A DNA stretch of 8,324 nucleotides. It comes from Anaeroplasmataceae bacterium. Its GTDB lineage: Bacteria; Bacillota_I; Bacilli_A; Acholeplasmatales; Anaeroplasmataceae. Below the pieces are notes generated by a model, which ran no database searches, was not told where the DNA came from, and worked only from the letters and a program-made list of their open reading frames with translations. Positions within the stretch are counted from its first letter, which is position 1; the number at the start of each line of letters is the position of its first letter. This document shows, piece by piece, positions 1 to 6,243 of this stretch. The stretch is taken from assembly GCA_029050385.1 (NCBI GenBank), contig JAIDMV010000036.1:1-8324 (forward strand), written 5' to 3'. A program made the translations under genes and the position numbers.

Positions 1-182
1 GCTTCATACTTATTGTTTTTAACAAATAAATCTTTTAATGTAGAAGTCCATGCATTAAGGGAGTTCTCCAAATCAGCAAGCTTAGAAGAAGTAATAGGGT
101 CATTTTTGTCTATAACAGAAAAATCTTGAATGATTTTTTTATATTCCATTTTGAAATTATCAATGATTTCTAGAATAGCCAT
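1..182 (-). CDS. Unrecognised protein, N-terminal 60 residues (gene runs off the window)
   Basis: An open minus-strand frame begins with ATG at 182-180 and stays open to the left edge, so only the N-terminus is visible. The start is supported by a purine-rich ribosome site (AAAGAGGGG on the minus strand, about 188-196) five bases upstream and by a good promoter further up (249 to 221). The protein begins MAILEIIDNFKMEYKK and is hydrophilic and probably mostly helical. It has no signal peptide, membrane segment or cysteine motif in the visible part. I do not recognise the family. It is divergent from the methyltransferase gene and shares its control region, so the two may be co-regulated, but nothing more about function can be said. 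Confidence 0.7.
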   Translation of the reverse strand, partial: MAILEIIDNFKMEYKKIIQDFSVIDKNDPITSSKLADLENSLNAWTSTLKDLFVKNNKYE

Positions 183-201
183 TCTAACCCCTCTTTCTTT
201 C

Positions 202-230
202 TTGTTTCTTTATCTAATCTATTATATAAT
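202..230 (+). promoter_or_regulatory. Sigma-A type promoter for the methyltransferase-LysM unit
   Basis: TTGTTT (202-207) and a perfect TATAAT (225-230) are separated by 17 bases. The predicted start near 237 gives a leader of about 33 bases containing the ribosome site AAAAAGGATGG (about 252-262). It faces away from the leftward promoter, and the two -10 hexamers overlap by two bases, so RNA polymerase could probably open only one direction at a time. Confidence 0.7.
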
Positions 231-249
231 TATTTTTAATAATAGTCAA
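221..249 (-). promoter_or_regulatory. Sigma-A type promoter for the leftward gene
   Basis: Read on the minus strand, TTGACT (249-244) is followed after exactly 17 bases by a consensus TATAAT (226-221). The predicted start of transcription, near 214, leaves a leader of about 30 bases before the ATG at 182. The -10 hexamer overlaps that of the rightward promoter inside the palindrome ATTATATAAT (221-230). The match to the housekeeping consensus is five of six at -35 and six of six at -10 with ideal spacing. Confidence 0.75.
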
Positions 250-269
250 AGAAAAAGGATGGATTATTT

Positions 270-860
270 ATGAAATGTTGCTGCAAAATCCCTTTAAGAG
301 AAGAAAAAATCCAAGGTGTCTCTACAATGATATGTCCAAAGTGTGGTTTAATTACTAAAGAATCTAGAATTTCCTTTCAAGAAGAAAGAAAAAGATATGA
401 TGCTCATGTATGTGATGCTGGCTATATTCAATATATGAAGAAACTATTTGAAAAACTAAAAGAGTATATAAAAGGACCTACCGCATTAGATTATGGCTGT
501 GGAAAGATACACATCTTAGCGGATTTACTCAATCAGAATGGCATCCAAGCTGACTACTATGATTTGCATTATTATCCTATGCTTTGTGATAAAAACTATG
601 ACACAATTCTTTTAATTGAAGTTTTTGAACATCTTTATGAGCCTTATGATGAACTTTTAAAGCTGCAGAATATGCTTAAATCAAAAGGAAGAATTATTAT
701 AGTTACCAAGACCTATGATGATGTAGACCTAGAGCATTGGTGGTATTTTAGAGACTCAACTCATATCAGTTTTATCACTGAGAAAACTCTATCCTTTTGG
801 GATTTAAATCTTAAAATTATTGCCCATTTTGGAGATATTTTTGTTTTAGAACGCATATAA
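270..860 (+). CDS. Class I SAM-dependent methyltransferase with cysteine-rich N-terminus
   Basis: This 196-residue protein has the Rossmann-type methyltransferase core. Motif I is ALDYGCG (72-78), an acidic Asp98 in YYDLHY would bind the SAM ribose, motif IV lies around IEVFEHL (116-122), and the strand GRIIIVT (140-146) follows. A later HWWYFRDSTHI stretch (156-166) is typical of small methyltransferases in the Methyltransf_11/23 group. The N-terminus carries Cys3, Cys4, Cys5 and a CPKCG pair (22-26), which suggests a small zinc ribbon ahead of the catalytic domain. No signal or membrane segment is present, so it should be cytoplasmic. The start is supported by AAAAAGGATGG seven to eight bases upstream. 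The substrate cannot be read from the sequence. It is probably cotranscribed with the LysM gene 15 bases downstream. Confidence 0.85.
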   Translation: MKCCCKIPLREEKIQGVSTMICPKCGLITKESRISFQEERKRYDAHVCDAGYIQYMKKLFEKLKEYIKGPTALDYGCGKIHILADLLNQNGIQADYYDLHYYPMLCDKNYDTILLIEVFEHLYEPYDELLKLQNMLKSKGRIIIVTKTYDDVDLEHWWYFRDSTHISFITEKTLSFWDLNLKIIAHFGDIFVLERI

Positions 861-875
861 TACATTGGTGATTTT

Positions 876-1316
876 ATGCTAGAGCATATCGTTAAAAATG
901 GGGAAACAATTCATGATATTTTAAATATGTATCATATTGAGTTAGAAGAACTTAAAGGATTAAACCTGCATATTACAGATTTTTATAATTTAGTAAGTGG
1001 AATGAAAATTAAAATTCCTCTCATTCATAACGAAATAGAACAAATCTTAGAAAATACAGAAAGCTTTGTACAGAAGTACTATCCAAAGGTAAATGCACTT
1101 TATGAAGAAAGACCTCAAATTAAGGAAAGAGAAACTACACAAGTAGAAGAGCCTCAAATTCAAAAAAGAGATCTTGAAGAACCTGTAGAAACTTCAGTTT
1201 CTGTTCCAAAAGAAGCAATTTCTCCAATTGAAGAGACTCCACAAAAAGTAGAACCAAAGCCAAAAGGAAGACCATATCCAGGGATACTTCCACCTAAAAA
1301 TATATATGGTAGATAA
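876..1316 (+). CDS. LysM-domain protein, SafA-like (probable spore-coat morphogenetic factor)
   Basis: The first 48 residues of this 146-residue protein form one LysM domain: HIVKNGETI (4-12), an L-N pair (29-30) and the closing GMKIKIP (42-48). LysM binds N-acetylglucosamine-containing polymers such as peptidoglycan. There is no signal peptide, so the protein is cytoplasmic, which is the arrangement of Bacillus SafA; SafA has the same N-terminal LysM with a very similar GMKIKVP ending and acts at the cortex/coat interface from the mother cell. The rest is a low-complexity Glu/Pro/Lys tail with an imperfect repeat (PQIKERE at 80-86, PQIQKRD at 93-99) and a proline-rich end. It is far shorter than SafA (387 residues). 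Its position just before ruvA echoes the safA neighbourhood of B. subtilis. The ribosome site is GGTGAT (867-872). The sporulation role is inferred, while the LysM call is firm. Confidence 0.8.
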   Translation: MLEHIVKNGETIHDILNMYHIELEELKGLNLHITDFYNLVSGMKIKIPLIHNEIEQILENTESFVQKYYPKVNALYEERPQIKERETTQVEEPQIQKRDLEEPVETSVSVPKEAISPIEETPQKVEPKPKGRPYPGILPPKNIYGR

Positions 1317-1324
1317 CAGATACT

Positions 1325-1382
1325 AATGGGAAAGAAATTATTATGATTATTCAAATATTTTCTTTTCCCATTTTTCTTTTTT
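1325..1382 (+). terminator. Rho-independent terminator after the LysM gene
   Basis: AATGGGAAA (1325-1333) pairs with TTTCCCATT (1364-1372). The stem can extend with GAAA against TTTC after a one-base bulge, closing a loop of about 20 bases. The 3' arm runs straight into a T-rich tract (TTTTTC then TTTTTT). It begins nine bases after the LysM stop codon and separates that unit from the ruvA operon. Confidence 0.75.
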
Positions 1383-1398
1383 AAATATATATTTAAAA
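1379..1398. repeat. 20-bp perfect A/T-only palindrome
   Basis: Every base of this stretch is A or T and the sequence equals its own reverse complement (TTTTAAATAT and its mirror). It overlaps the terminator's T tract on the left and lies about 15 bases upstream of the proposed ruvA -35 region. It could be an UP-like element, a protein-binding site, or a chance product of A+T-rich intergenic DNA. Confidence 0.6.
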
Positions 1399-1413
1399 CC
1401 CTTTGAAATATTC

Positions 1414-1442
1414 TTTCATTTTTTGTAAGAATATGGTATGAT
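1414..1442 (+). promoter_or_regulatory. Probable promoter of the ruvAB-queA-ppi-tgt operon
   Basis: TATGAT (1437-1442) is preceded by TGG, giving an extended -10 element (TGnTATGAT, 1434-1442). A weak -35, TTTCAT (1414-1419), stands 17 bases upstream. The predicted start near 1449 would leave a leader of only about a dozen bases, beginning almost at the GGTGAT ribosome site. A second candidate, TTGAAA (1403-1408) with a poor -10 TAAGAA 17 bases on, is less convincing. Some promoter is expected here because a strong terminator lies immediately upstream. Confidence 0.45.
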
Positions 1443-1460
1443 ATAGAATGGTGATTAATG

Positions 1461-2018
1461 ATGTATGGATATATTAAAGGAACTGTTACTAAGGTGACAC
1501 CTAAAAATATAATAGTAGAAAATCAAGGTATTGGATACTTACTTATTGTAAGCAATCCTTATAACTTTTCTTTGAATAAGGACTACAAGGTTTATGTCTA
1601 TCAATACGTAAGAGAAGATGTCATAGATTTATATGGTTTTATTAGTGAGGATGAAAAGGATTTATTCCTAAAACTAATCTCTGTAAGTGGAATTGGTCCT
1701 AAAAGTGCTCTATCTATTCTAGCAACTGGAACAGTTTCTGAAATTGTAAAAGCTATTGAAGCAAGAAATGATGCATATTTAAGAAAATTCCCTGGAATTG
1801 GTGCTAAGGCAAGTCAACAGATTATTTTAGATTTACAAGGTAAGCTCAATTTAGGGGAAGAACTTGTTATTAAGAATACAAAGCTAGAGGATGTTGAACA
1901 GGCATTACTCGCTTTAGGATATAATAAAAAAGAAATTGCTAAGGTCTTACCAAAGCTAGATCAAACTCTTGATGAGGGAGCATTAGTGAAGCAGGCCTTA
2001 AAGGCACTAGTAAAGTAG
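1461..2018 (+). CDS. ruvA: Holliday junction branch-migration protein RuvA
   Basis: RuvA tetramers bind four-way Holliday junctions and load the RuvB motor for branch migration in recombination and repair. The 185-residue product has the N-terminal OB-fold domain (1-63, starting MYGYIKGTV), then two helix-hairpin-helix motifs around VSGIGPKSA (75-83) and FPGIGAKAS (110-118). A mobile C-terminal domain III follows, with ALLALGYNKKE, which contacts RuvB. Length is slightly under the usual 200. Two ATGs stand in tandem at 1458 and 1461; I chose the second because it aligns with the single Met of the family's conserved start. Both are in range of GGTGAT (1450-1455). It is the first gene of the operon, with ruvB starting nine bases after its stop. 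Confidence 0.96.
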   Translation: MYGYIKGTVTKVTPKNIIVENQGIGYLLIVSNPYNFSLNKDYKVYVYQYVREDVIDLYGFISEDEKDLFLKLISVSGIGPKSALSILATGTVSEIVKAIEARNDAYLRKFPGIGAKASQQIILDLQGKLNLGEELVIKNTKLEDVEQALLALGYNKKEIAKVLPKLDQTLDEGALVKQALKALVK

Positions 2019-2027
2019 GTGTAAAAA

Positions 2028-3035
2028 GTGGAAGAAGAAAGAATTGTTAGTCCAGAGGTAGTTGAGGAAGAAGATACTCTATCCTTACGTCCTCAAAGCT
2101 TAAGTGAATACATTGGACAAGCTTCTGCCAAGGAAATGCTTGATGTCTACATTCAAGCAGCCTTAAAACGAAATGAATCCTTAGATCATGTGCTTTTATA
2201 TGGACCTCCAGGCTTAGGTAAAACAACACTTGCACAAATTATAGCCAATGAGCTTGGAACAAGCCTAAAGGTCATTTCAGGCCCATCTATTGAACGAAGT
2301 GGTGATTTGGCAGCAGTCTTATCCACTCTAAACGAGGGAGATGTTTTATTTATTGATGAGATTCATCGTTTGCCTCGTTATGTAGAAGAAGTTTTATATA
2401 GTGCAATGGAAGATTATGTCCTAGATATTATGGTAGGAAAAGATAGTAACACAAAAAGTATCCGGGTGGATTTACCTCCCTTTACTTTAGTTGGTGCTAC
2501 TACTCGATTTGGAGATTTATCTGCACCTTTACGTGATCGTTTTGGTGTTGTATTAAGATTAGAATATTACACCTTAGAAGAGCTTAAGATGATTGTAAGC
2601 AGAACCGCTAGTGTCTATGGAACAGAAATTGATGCTGAGGCATTAGAAGAGCTTGCAAGTAGAAGCAGAGGTACCCCTCGTATTGCGAATCGCTTATTTA
2701 GACGTGTTCGTGATTTTGCAGATGTAAAGAATGAAGGTAGAATTACCCTTAAGATTTGCACAGAAGCTCTGTCTAAGCTTGGAATAGATAAGAATGGTCT
2801 AGATTATACGGATCATAGATATTTAAAAGCCATTATTTATACCTTTAAGGGCGGACCAGTAGGAGTGGAATCCATTGCAGCAACCATCTCTGAAGAGGTA
2901 TCTACAATAGAGGATGTCTATGAACCTTATCTTTTACAAGAAGGCTATATCAAGCGCTCTAGTCGTGGAAGAGTAGCTACAGAAAAAGCATATGAAGAGC
3001 TTGGTATACCATATTTAAAGGGGTTGTTTTCATGA
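2028..3035 (+). CDS. ruvB: Holliday junction branch-migration helicase RuvB
   Basis: RuvB is the AAA+ hexameric motor that pulls DNA through the RuvA-bound junction using ATP. The 335-residue product is full length. It shows Walker A GPPGLGKT (59-66), Walker B LFIDEIHR (107-114), sensor 1 GATTRFG (155-161), the arginine-finger region APLRDRFG (165-172) and sensor 2 GTPRIANR (214-221). The C-terminal winged helix includes EPYLLQEGYIKR and RGRVAT. Translation starts at GTG (2028), supported by TAGGTG overlapping the ruvA stop and by alignment with the family N-terminus; no better ATG lies nearby. The stop is TGA and overlaps the queA start in an ATGA, which suggests coupled translation. This gene also shows that UGA is read as stop. 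Confidence 0.98.
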   Translation: MEEERIVSPEVVEEEDTLSLRPQSLSEYIGQASAKEMLDVYIQAALKRNESLDHVLLYGPPGLGKTTLAQIIANELGTSLKVISGPSIERSGDLAAVLSTLNEGDVLFIDEIHRLPRYVEEVLYSAMEDYVLDIMVGKDSNTKSIRVDLPPFTLVGATTRFGDLSAPLRDRFGVVLRLEYYTLEELKMIVSRTASVYGTEIDAEALEELASRSRGTPRIANRLFRRVRDFADVKNEGRITLKICTEALSKLGIDKNGLDYTDHRYLKAIIYTFKGGPVGVESIAATISEEVSTIEDVYEPYLLQEGYIKRSSRGRVATEKAYEELGIPYLKGLFS

Positions 3036-4054
3036 TAAAGACGAGTGATTATGATTATTACCTACCAGAGGAATTGATTGCTCAGACGCCTCTTGTAAAC
3101 CGAAGTGAATCTAGACTTATGGTATTAAACCGGAAAAATCAAACCATTGAACATAAGATTTTTTCAGATATCGTTGATTTATTTAACGAAAATGACGTTT
3201 TAGTCTTTAATGATACAAAGGTAATCCCTGCAAGAATTATCGGGATAAAGGAAGAAACTCAAGCAGTCATAGAACTCTTACTTTTAAAGGATTTAGGGAA
3301 TAACTGCTGGGAAACTCTAGCTAAGCCCCAAAGAAGAGTTAAAATAGGCTCAATCATCTCTTTTGGAAATGGAGAACTTAAAGCCAAATGTATTGCAAAA
3401 GAGGATATGGGCATCTGCAAATTTGAACTTATCTATGACGGAATTTTAGTAGAGATATTGGATCGTTTAGGTTCTATGCCTTTACCTCCTTATATTCATG
3501 AAAAGCTTGAAGATCCTAATAGATATCAAACTGTTTATGCAAAACATCCTGGCTCTGCTGCAGCACCGACTGCTGGCTTGCATTTCACAAATGAAATTCT
3601 AGAAAAGCTTAAGGCTAAAGGAGTAGAACTCATCTTTATTACACTTCATGTTGGCCTTGGCACATTTAGACCTGTAGAGGAAGATGATTTAACAAATCAT
3701 GTAATGCATGAGGAATACTACGAGATTTCTAAAGAAGCTGCAGAGGCTTTAAATAAAGCAAAAGCTTCTCATAAAAGAATCATTGCCGTGGGAACAACTT
3801 CAACAAGAACTTTGGAATCCGCTTATGATAATGGGTTCAAGCCTGTTTGTTCTTCCACAAAAATATTTATTTACCCAGGATACAAATTTAAAGCAATTGA
3901 TGCCCAAATTACAAATTTTCATTTACCAAAATCTACGCTTATCATGCTAGTAAGTGCACTTGCAGGAAGAGAATTTATCTTAAAGGCGTATAATGAGGCA
4001 GTAAAAGAAAAATATCGTTTCTTTTCCTTTGGAGATGCGATGTTCATAGAATAG
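3032..4054 (+). CDS. queA: S-adenosylmethionine:tRNA ribosyltransferase-isomerase QueA
   Basis: QueA transfers and isomerises the ribosyl part of SAM onto preQ1 already in the wobble position of tRNAs for Asn, Asp, His and Tyr, forming epoxyqueuosine. The 340-residue length is typical. Family blocks are all present: the start IKTSDYDYYLPEELIAQ, VFNDTKVIPAR (58-68), HPGSAAAPTAGLHF (172-185), LHVGLGTFRPV, VGTTSTRTLES (253-263) and the C-terminal LPKSTLIML and FSFGDAMFI. The start overlaps the ruvB stop by four bases and has AAAGGGG (3017-3023) eight bases upstream. Tgt, which acts one step earlier in the same pathway, is encoded two genes downstream in the same operon. Confidence 0.97.
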   Translation: MIKTSDYDYYLPEELIAQTPLVNRSESRLMVLNRKNQTIEHKIFSDIVDLFNENDVLVFNDTKVIPARIIGIKEETQAVIELLLLKDLGNNCWETLAKPQRRVKIGSIISFGNGELKAKCIAKEDMGICKFELIYDGILVEILDRLGSMPLPPYIHEKLEDPNRYQTVYAKHPGSAAAPTAGLHFTNEILEKLKAKGVELIFITLHVGLGTFRPVEEDDLTNHVMHEEYYEISKEAAEALNKAKASHKRIIAVGTTSTRTLESAYDNGFKPVCSSTKIFIYPGYKFKAIDAQITNFHLPKSTLIMLVSALAGREFILKAYNEAVKEKYRFFSFGDAMFIE

Positions 4055-4069
4055 AAAGAAGGTTTTTAT

Positions 4070-4576
4070 ATGAAATATCAAGAATTACTATCTAATACAA
4101 ATCCACATGTTTTACTTGAGGTTAAAAATTTTGGAACAATTAAGCTAGAATTATTTCCTAGTGTTGCTCCTATCACAGTAAAGAATTTTCTTAAATTAGT
4201 AGAATCTGGCTTTTATAACGGATTAACCTTCCATAGAATTATTGAAGGCTTCATGATTCAAGGAGGAGATCCACTTGGCAATGGAACAGGTGGTTCTAAA
4301 GAAAAAATTAAGGGTGAATTTGCTAAAAATGGCATAGAGAATCCTTTACTTCACACTCGTGGTGTCATTTCTATGGCAAGAAGTATGTTTCCTGACTCAG
4401 CTAGTTCACAGTTCTTTATTATGCATAAGGATGCTCCACATCTAGATGGATCCTATGCAGCATTTGGTGCAGTAATAGAAGGAATTGAGGTCGTAGATAA
4501 AATTGCATCTGTAGATGTCAATTATAATGATATGCCTAAAGTCCCTGTTGTGATTGAGAAAGCTGAAGTGATTTAA
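4070..4576 (+). CDS. Cytoplasmic cyclophilin-type peptidyl-prolyl cis-trans isomerase
   Basis: Cyclophilins speed proline isomerisation during folding. This 168-residue protein is a single cyclophilin domain without a signal peptide, so it should be cytoplasmic. Active-site residues are intact: FHRIIEGFMIQGGDP (54-68) contains the catalytic Arg56 with Phe61, Met62 and Gln64, and SASSQFFIM (110-118) forms the hydrophobic pocket. In HLDGSYAAFG (124-133) His124 stands where human cyclophilin A has Trp121, a change common in bacterial members that usually lowers cyclosporin affinity. The first dozen residues are an extension before the first beta strand. The gene starts 15 bases after queA with an AGAAGG ribosome site and ends one base before tgt, so it is part of the operon although it has no known role in queuosine synthesis. 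Confidence 0.95.
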   Translation: MKYQELLSNTNPHVLLEVKNFGTIKLELFPSVAPITVKNFLKLVESGFYNGLTFHRIIEGFMIQGGDPLGNGTGGSKEKIKGEFAKNGIENPLLHTRGVISMARSMFPDSASSQFFIMHKDAPHLDGSYAAFGAVIEGIEVVDKIASVDVNYNDMPKVPVVIEKAEVI

Positions 4577-4577
4577 G

Positions 4578-5696
4578 ATGCCTGCAGTATGGTATGAATT
4601 AAAACACACCTGTAAACAAACAGGTGCTCGATATGGAATTTTACATACCCCTCATGGTGATTTTGAAACACCTATTTTTATGCCTGTTGGAACAAAAGCT
4701 AATGTAAAAACTCTAATTCCAAGTGAGGTAGAAGAGGTTAGTGATGGTTTAATCCTAGCTAATACCTATCATCTGTGGCTCCAGCCAGGAGATGAGCTCA
4801 TTGCAAAGGCTGGCGGAGTCAGAGGCTTTATGAAATGGGATCATGCGCTTCTTACTGATAGTGGGGGATTTCAAGTGTTTTCCTTATCTAAAATCCGCAA
4901 AATCACAGAAGAGGGTGTAGAATTTAGACATCATAAATCAGGAGAAAAGCTATTCTTATCTCCTGAAAAGTCTATCGCGATTCAAAATAACTTAGGCGCT
5001 GATATCATTATGAGTTTTGATGAATGTCCTCCTTTTCATGCAAGTGAGGCCTATTTAAAGGATTCTATTGACAGAACTATCCGCTGGGCAAAACGTGGCA
5101 AGGAAGCACATAAAAACCCTGAAACACAAGCCTTGTTTGGCATAGTTCAGGGTGCTGGAAATAAAGATTTGAGAAAATATTGTTTGGAAGAGCTTAAAAA
5201 AATTGATTTTCCTGGATACTCTATCGGCGGTTTATCTGTAGGGGAATCCAAAGAAGAAATGTATGAGATGCTTGAATACCTAAAGACAATTATGCCAGAG
5301 GATAAGCCTAGATATTTAATGGGCGTAGGTTCTCCTGATGATTTAATTATTGGCTCTATGAATGGTATTGATATGTTTGACTGTGTATTACCCTCTAGGA
5401 ATGCAAGACACGGAACTGCCTTTACCTCTTATGGTAAGGTCCAGGTAAAGAATCAAAATTTAAAAGAAGACTTTACCCCACTTGATCCAGAATGTAATTG
5501 TTATTGCTGTAAAACATTTACTAAAAGCTATTTAAATCATCTGATTAAATCTGATGAAATTTTAGGTATGCGTTTATTAACTGTGCATAATTTAGCCTTC
5601 TTAAAAAAATTAATGGCTCAAATCAGGAAAGCCATTAAAGAAGATCGCTTATTAGATTTTAAAAATGAATTCTTTAAGAAATTCGGCTATAAATAA
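4578..5696 (+). CDS. tgt: Queuine tRNA-ribosyltransferase (tRNA-guanine transglycosylase)
   Basis: Bacterial Tgt swaps guanine 34 for preQ1 in tRNAs with GUN anticodons, supplying the substrate of QueA. The 372-residue TIM-barrel protein keeps the whole family signature. TDSGGFQ (93-99) carries the general acid/base Asp94, GIVQG (188-192) and GGLSVGE (217-223) line the base pocket, and DMFDCVLPSR (265-274) carries the nucleophile Asp268. The zinc site is Cys306, Cys308, Cys311 and His337. An additional Cys310 sits inside the zinc motif. The start is one base after the cyclophilin stop, and the ribosome site is weak (GTGATTT, 4568-4574, inside the previous gene), so translational coupling is likely. 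It is the last gene of the operon; the yajC that follows tgt in many Bacillota is not here. Confidence 0.97.
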   Translation: MPAVWYELKHTCKQTGARYGILHTPHGDFETPIFMPVGTKANVKTLIPSEVEEVSDGLILANTYHLWLQPGDELIAKAGGVRGFMKWDHALLTDSGGFQVFSLSKIRKITEEGVEFRHHKSGEKLFLSPEKSIAIQNNLGADIIMSFDECPPFHASEAYLKDSIDRTIRWAKRGKEAHKNPETQALFGIVQGAGNKDLRKYCLEELKKIDFPGYSIGGLSVGESKEEMYEMLEYLKTIMPEDKPRYLMGVGSPDDLIIGSMNGIDMFDCVLPSRNARHGTAFTSYGKVQVKNQNLKEDFTPLDPECNCYCCKTFTKSYLNHLIKSDEILGMRLLTVHNLAFLKKLMAQIRKAIKEDRLLDFKNEFFKKFGYK

Positions 5697-5698
5697 GC

Positions 5699-6112
5699 TT
5701 AAGCCTGTGGAGTAACAGAGGAAGTACATAACTCTACTGTGATTGGTTCAAAGCACTGAATTCCCTTAACAGCATCTAAATCAAGAATCATTGTTCTAAG
5801 AGTTGCAGTTAAAGTTCCACCATCCTCAGTTAATAATCTAAGAGTAACGAATCTTCCACAGCGAATTGATTCAATTCTAAAGAAGGATGTTGTCGTTCCT
5901 GTTACATCGGTTAAACCAGTAAATAAGGTTCCACATTCACTGTATAAGGCTACAGGAATTGTATTATTTGCAGGATTGAATAAAGATGTGTCACAGCTGA
6001 TACAACGGTTTTCTCCTACAGTAATAACTTCCTTTTGTAGCTTATCAATTCTGGCTACTGTTTCTCTAATGTAGTTACAATCTAGGCAGTCATTTACAGT
6101 TTCAATTGGCAT
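5699..6112 (-). CDS. CotY/CotZ/ExsY-family spore coat protein
   Basis: The 137-residue product matches the cysteine-rich CotY/CotZ family, which forms cross-linked crust or exosporium layers of endospores. The family pattern is visible as an N-terminal Cys/helix segment ending LQKEV (25-29), NTIPVALYS (50-58), SFFRIESIRCG (76-86), VTLRLL (89-94) and a C-terminal MILDLDAVKGIQCFEP (108-123). Eight cysteines (9, 12, 37, 40, 60, 85, 120, 129) fit disulfide or metal-driven assembly. I chose ATG 6112 because a perfect AGGAGGTG (6128-6121) lies eight bases upstream; an in-frame ATG at 6133 would place that site inside the gene. It ends two bases from the tgt stop on the opposite strand. A sporulation sigma factor should drive it, but no convincing site was found. 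Confidence 0.85.
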   Translation of the reverse strand: MPIETVNDCLDCNYIRETVARIDKLQKEVITVGENRCISCDTSLFNPANNTIPVALYSECGTLFTGLTDVTGTTTSFFRIESIRCGRFVTLRLLTEDGGTLTATLRTMILDLDAVKGIQCFEPITVELCTSSVTPQA

Positions 6113-6120
6113 TATGAATT

Positions 6121-6151
6121 CACCTCCTATCATAAAGTATGATACTAGGAG
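6121..6151 (-). promoter_or_regulatory. Inverted repeat that can hide the coat gene's ribosome site
   Basis: On the minus strand CTCCTA (6151-6146) pairs with TAGGAG (6129-6124), and TCATA (6142-6138) pairs with TATGA (6134-6130). A three-base bulge (GTA) and a three-base loop (CTT) complete the hairpin. The AGGAG of the 3' arm is the core of the coat gene's Shine-Dalgarno, so in a transcript starting upstream of 6151 the site would be base-paired. The same DNA could instead be an operator for either divergent gene. Confidence 0.5.
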
Positions 6152-6193
6152 AAAAATTGCTTAGACAAACGCCAATATTCTTAAGAAAAAAGA

Positions 6194-6222
6194 TTGTTTC
6201 ACTCAAAAAAAAGATTTATAAT
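6194..6222 (+). promoter_or_regulatory. Sigma-A type promoter for the EIIB-like/HPr-like pair
   Basis: TTGTTT (6194-6199) and a consensus TATAAT (6217-6222) are 17 bases apart, the same hexamers and spacing as the rightward promoter at 202-230. The predicted start near 6229 gives a very short leader of about 15 bases beginning at the AAAGGAG ribosome site (6228-6234). Confidence 0.65.
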
Positions 6223-6243
6223 AAAACAAAGGAGTTGTATAGT

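Noticed and set aside
1160..1354. Minus-strand open frame of 64 codons across the end of the LysM gene
   Set aside because: It is antisense to the repetitive Glu/Pro tail, lacks a ribosome site and recognisable features, and runs through the terminator.
5697..5704. GCTTAAGC palindrome between tgt and the coat gene as a bidirectional terminator
   Set aside because: Four pairs with no loop and no T tract are too weak for a rho-independent terminator.
6113..6133. Coat protein start at ATG 6133 on the minus strand
   Set aside because: The added seven residues are encoded by the Shine-Dalgarno AGGAGGTG itself; ATG 6112 sits eight bases after it.
6133..6141. CATACTTTA on the minus strand as a sigma-E or sigma-K -10 element for the coat gene
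   Set aside because: The -10 resembles the sigma-K CATAnnnTA pattern, but no matching -35 is found at the right distance, and transcription would begin on top of the ribosome site.
6139..6243. A 35-codon N-terminal extension of the EIIB-like protein (in-frame ATG at 6139, TTG at 6157)
   Set aside because: ATG 6244 has AAAGGAG at ideal distance, begins directly with the membrane helix, and the extension would cover the TTGTTT/TATAAT promoter at 6194-6222.
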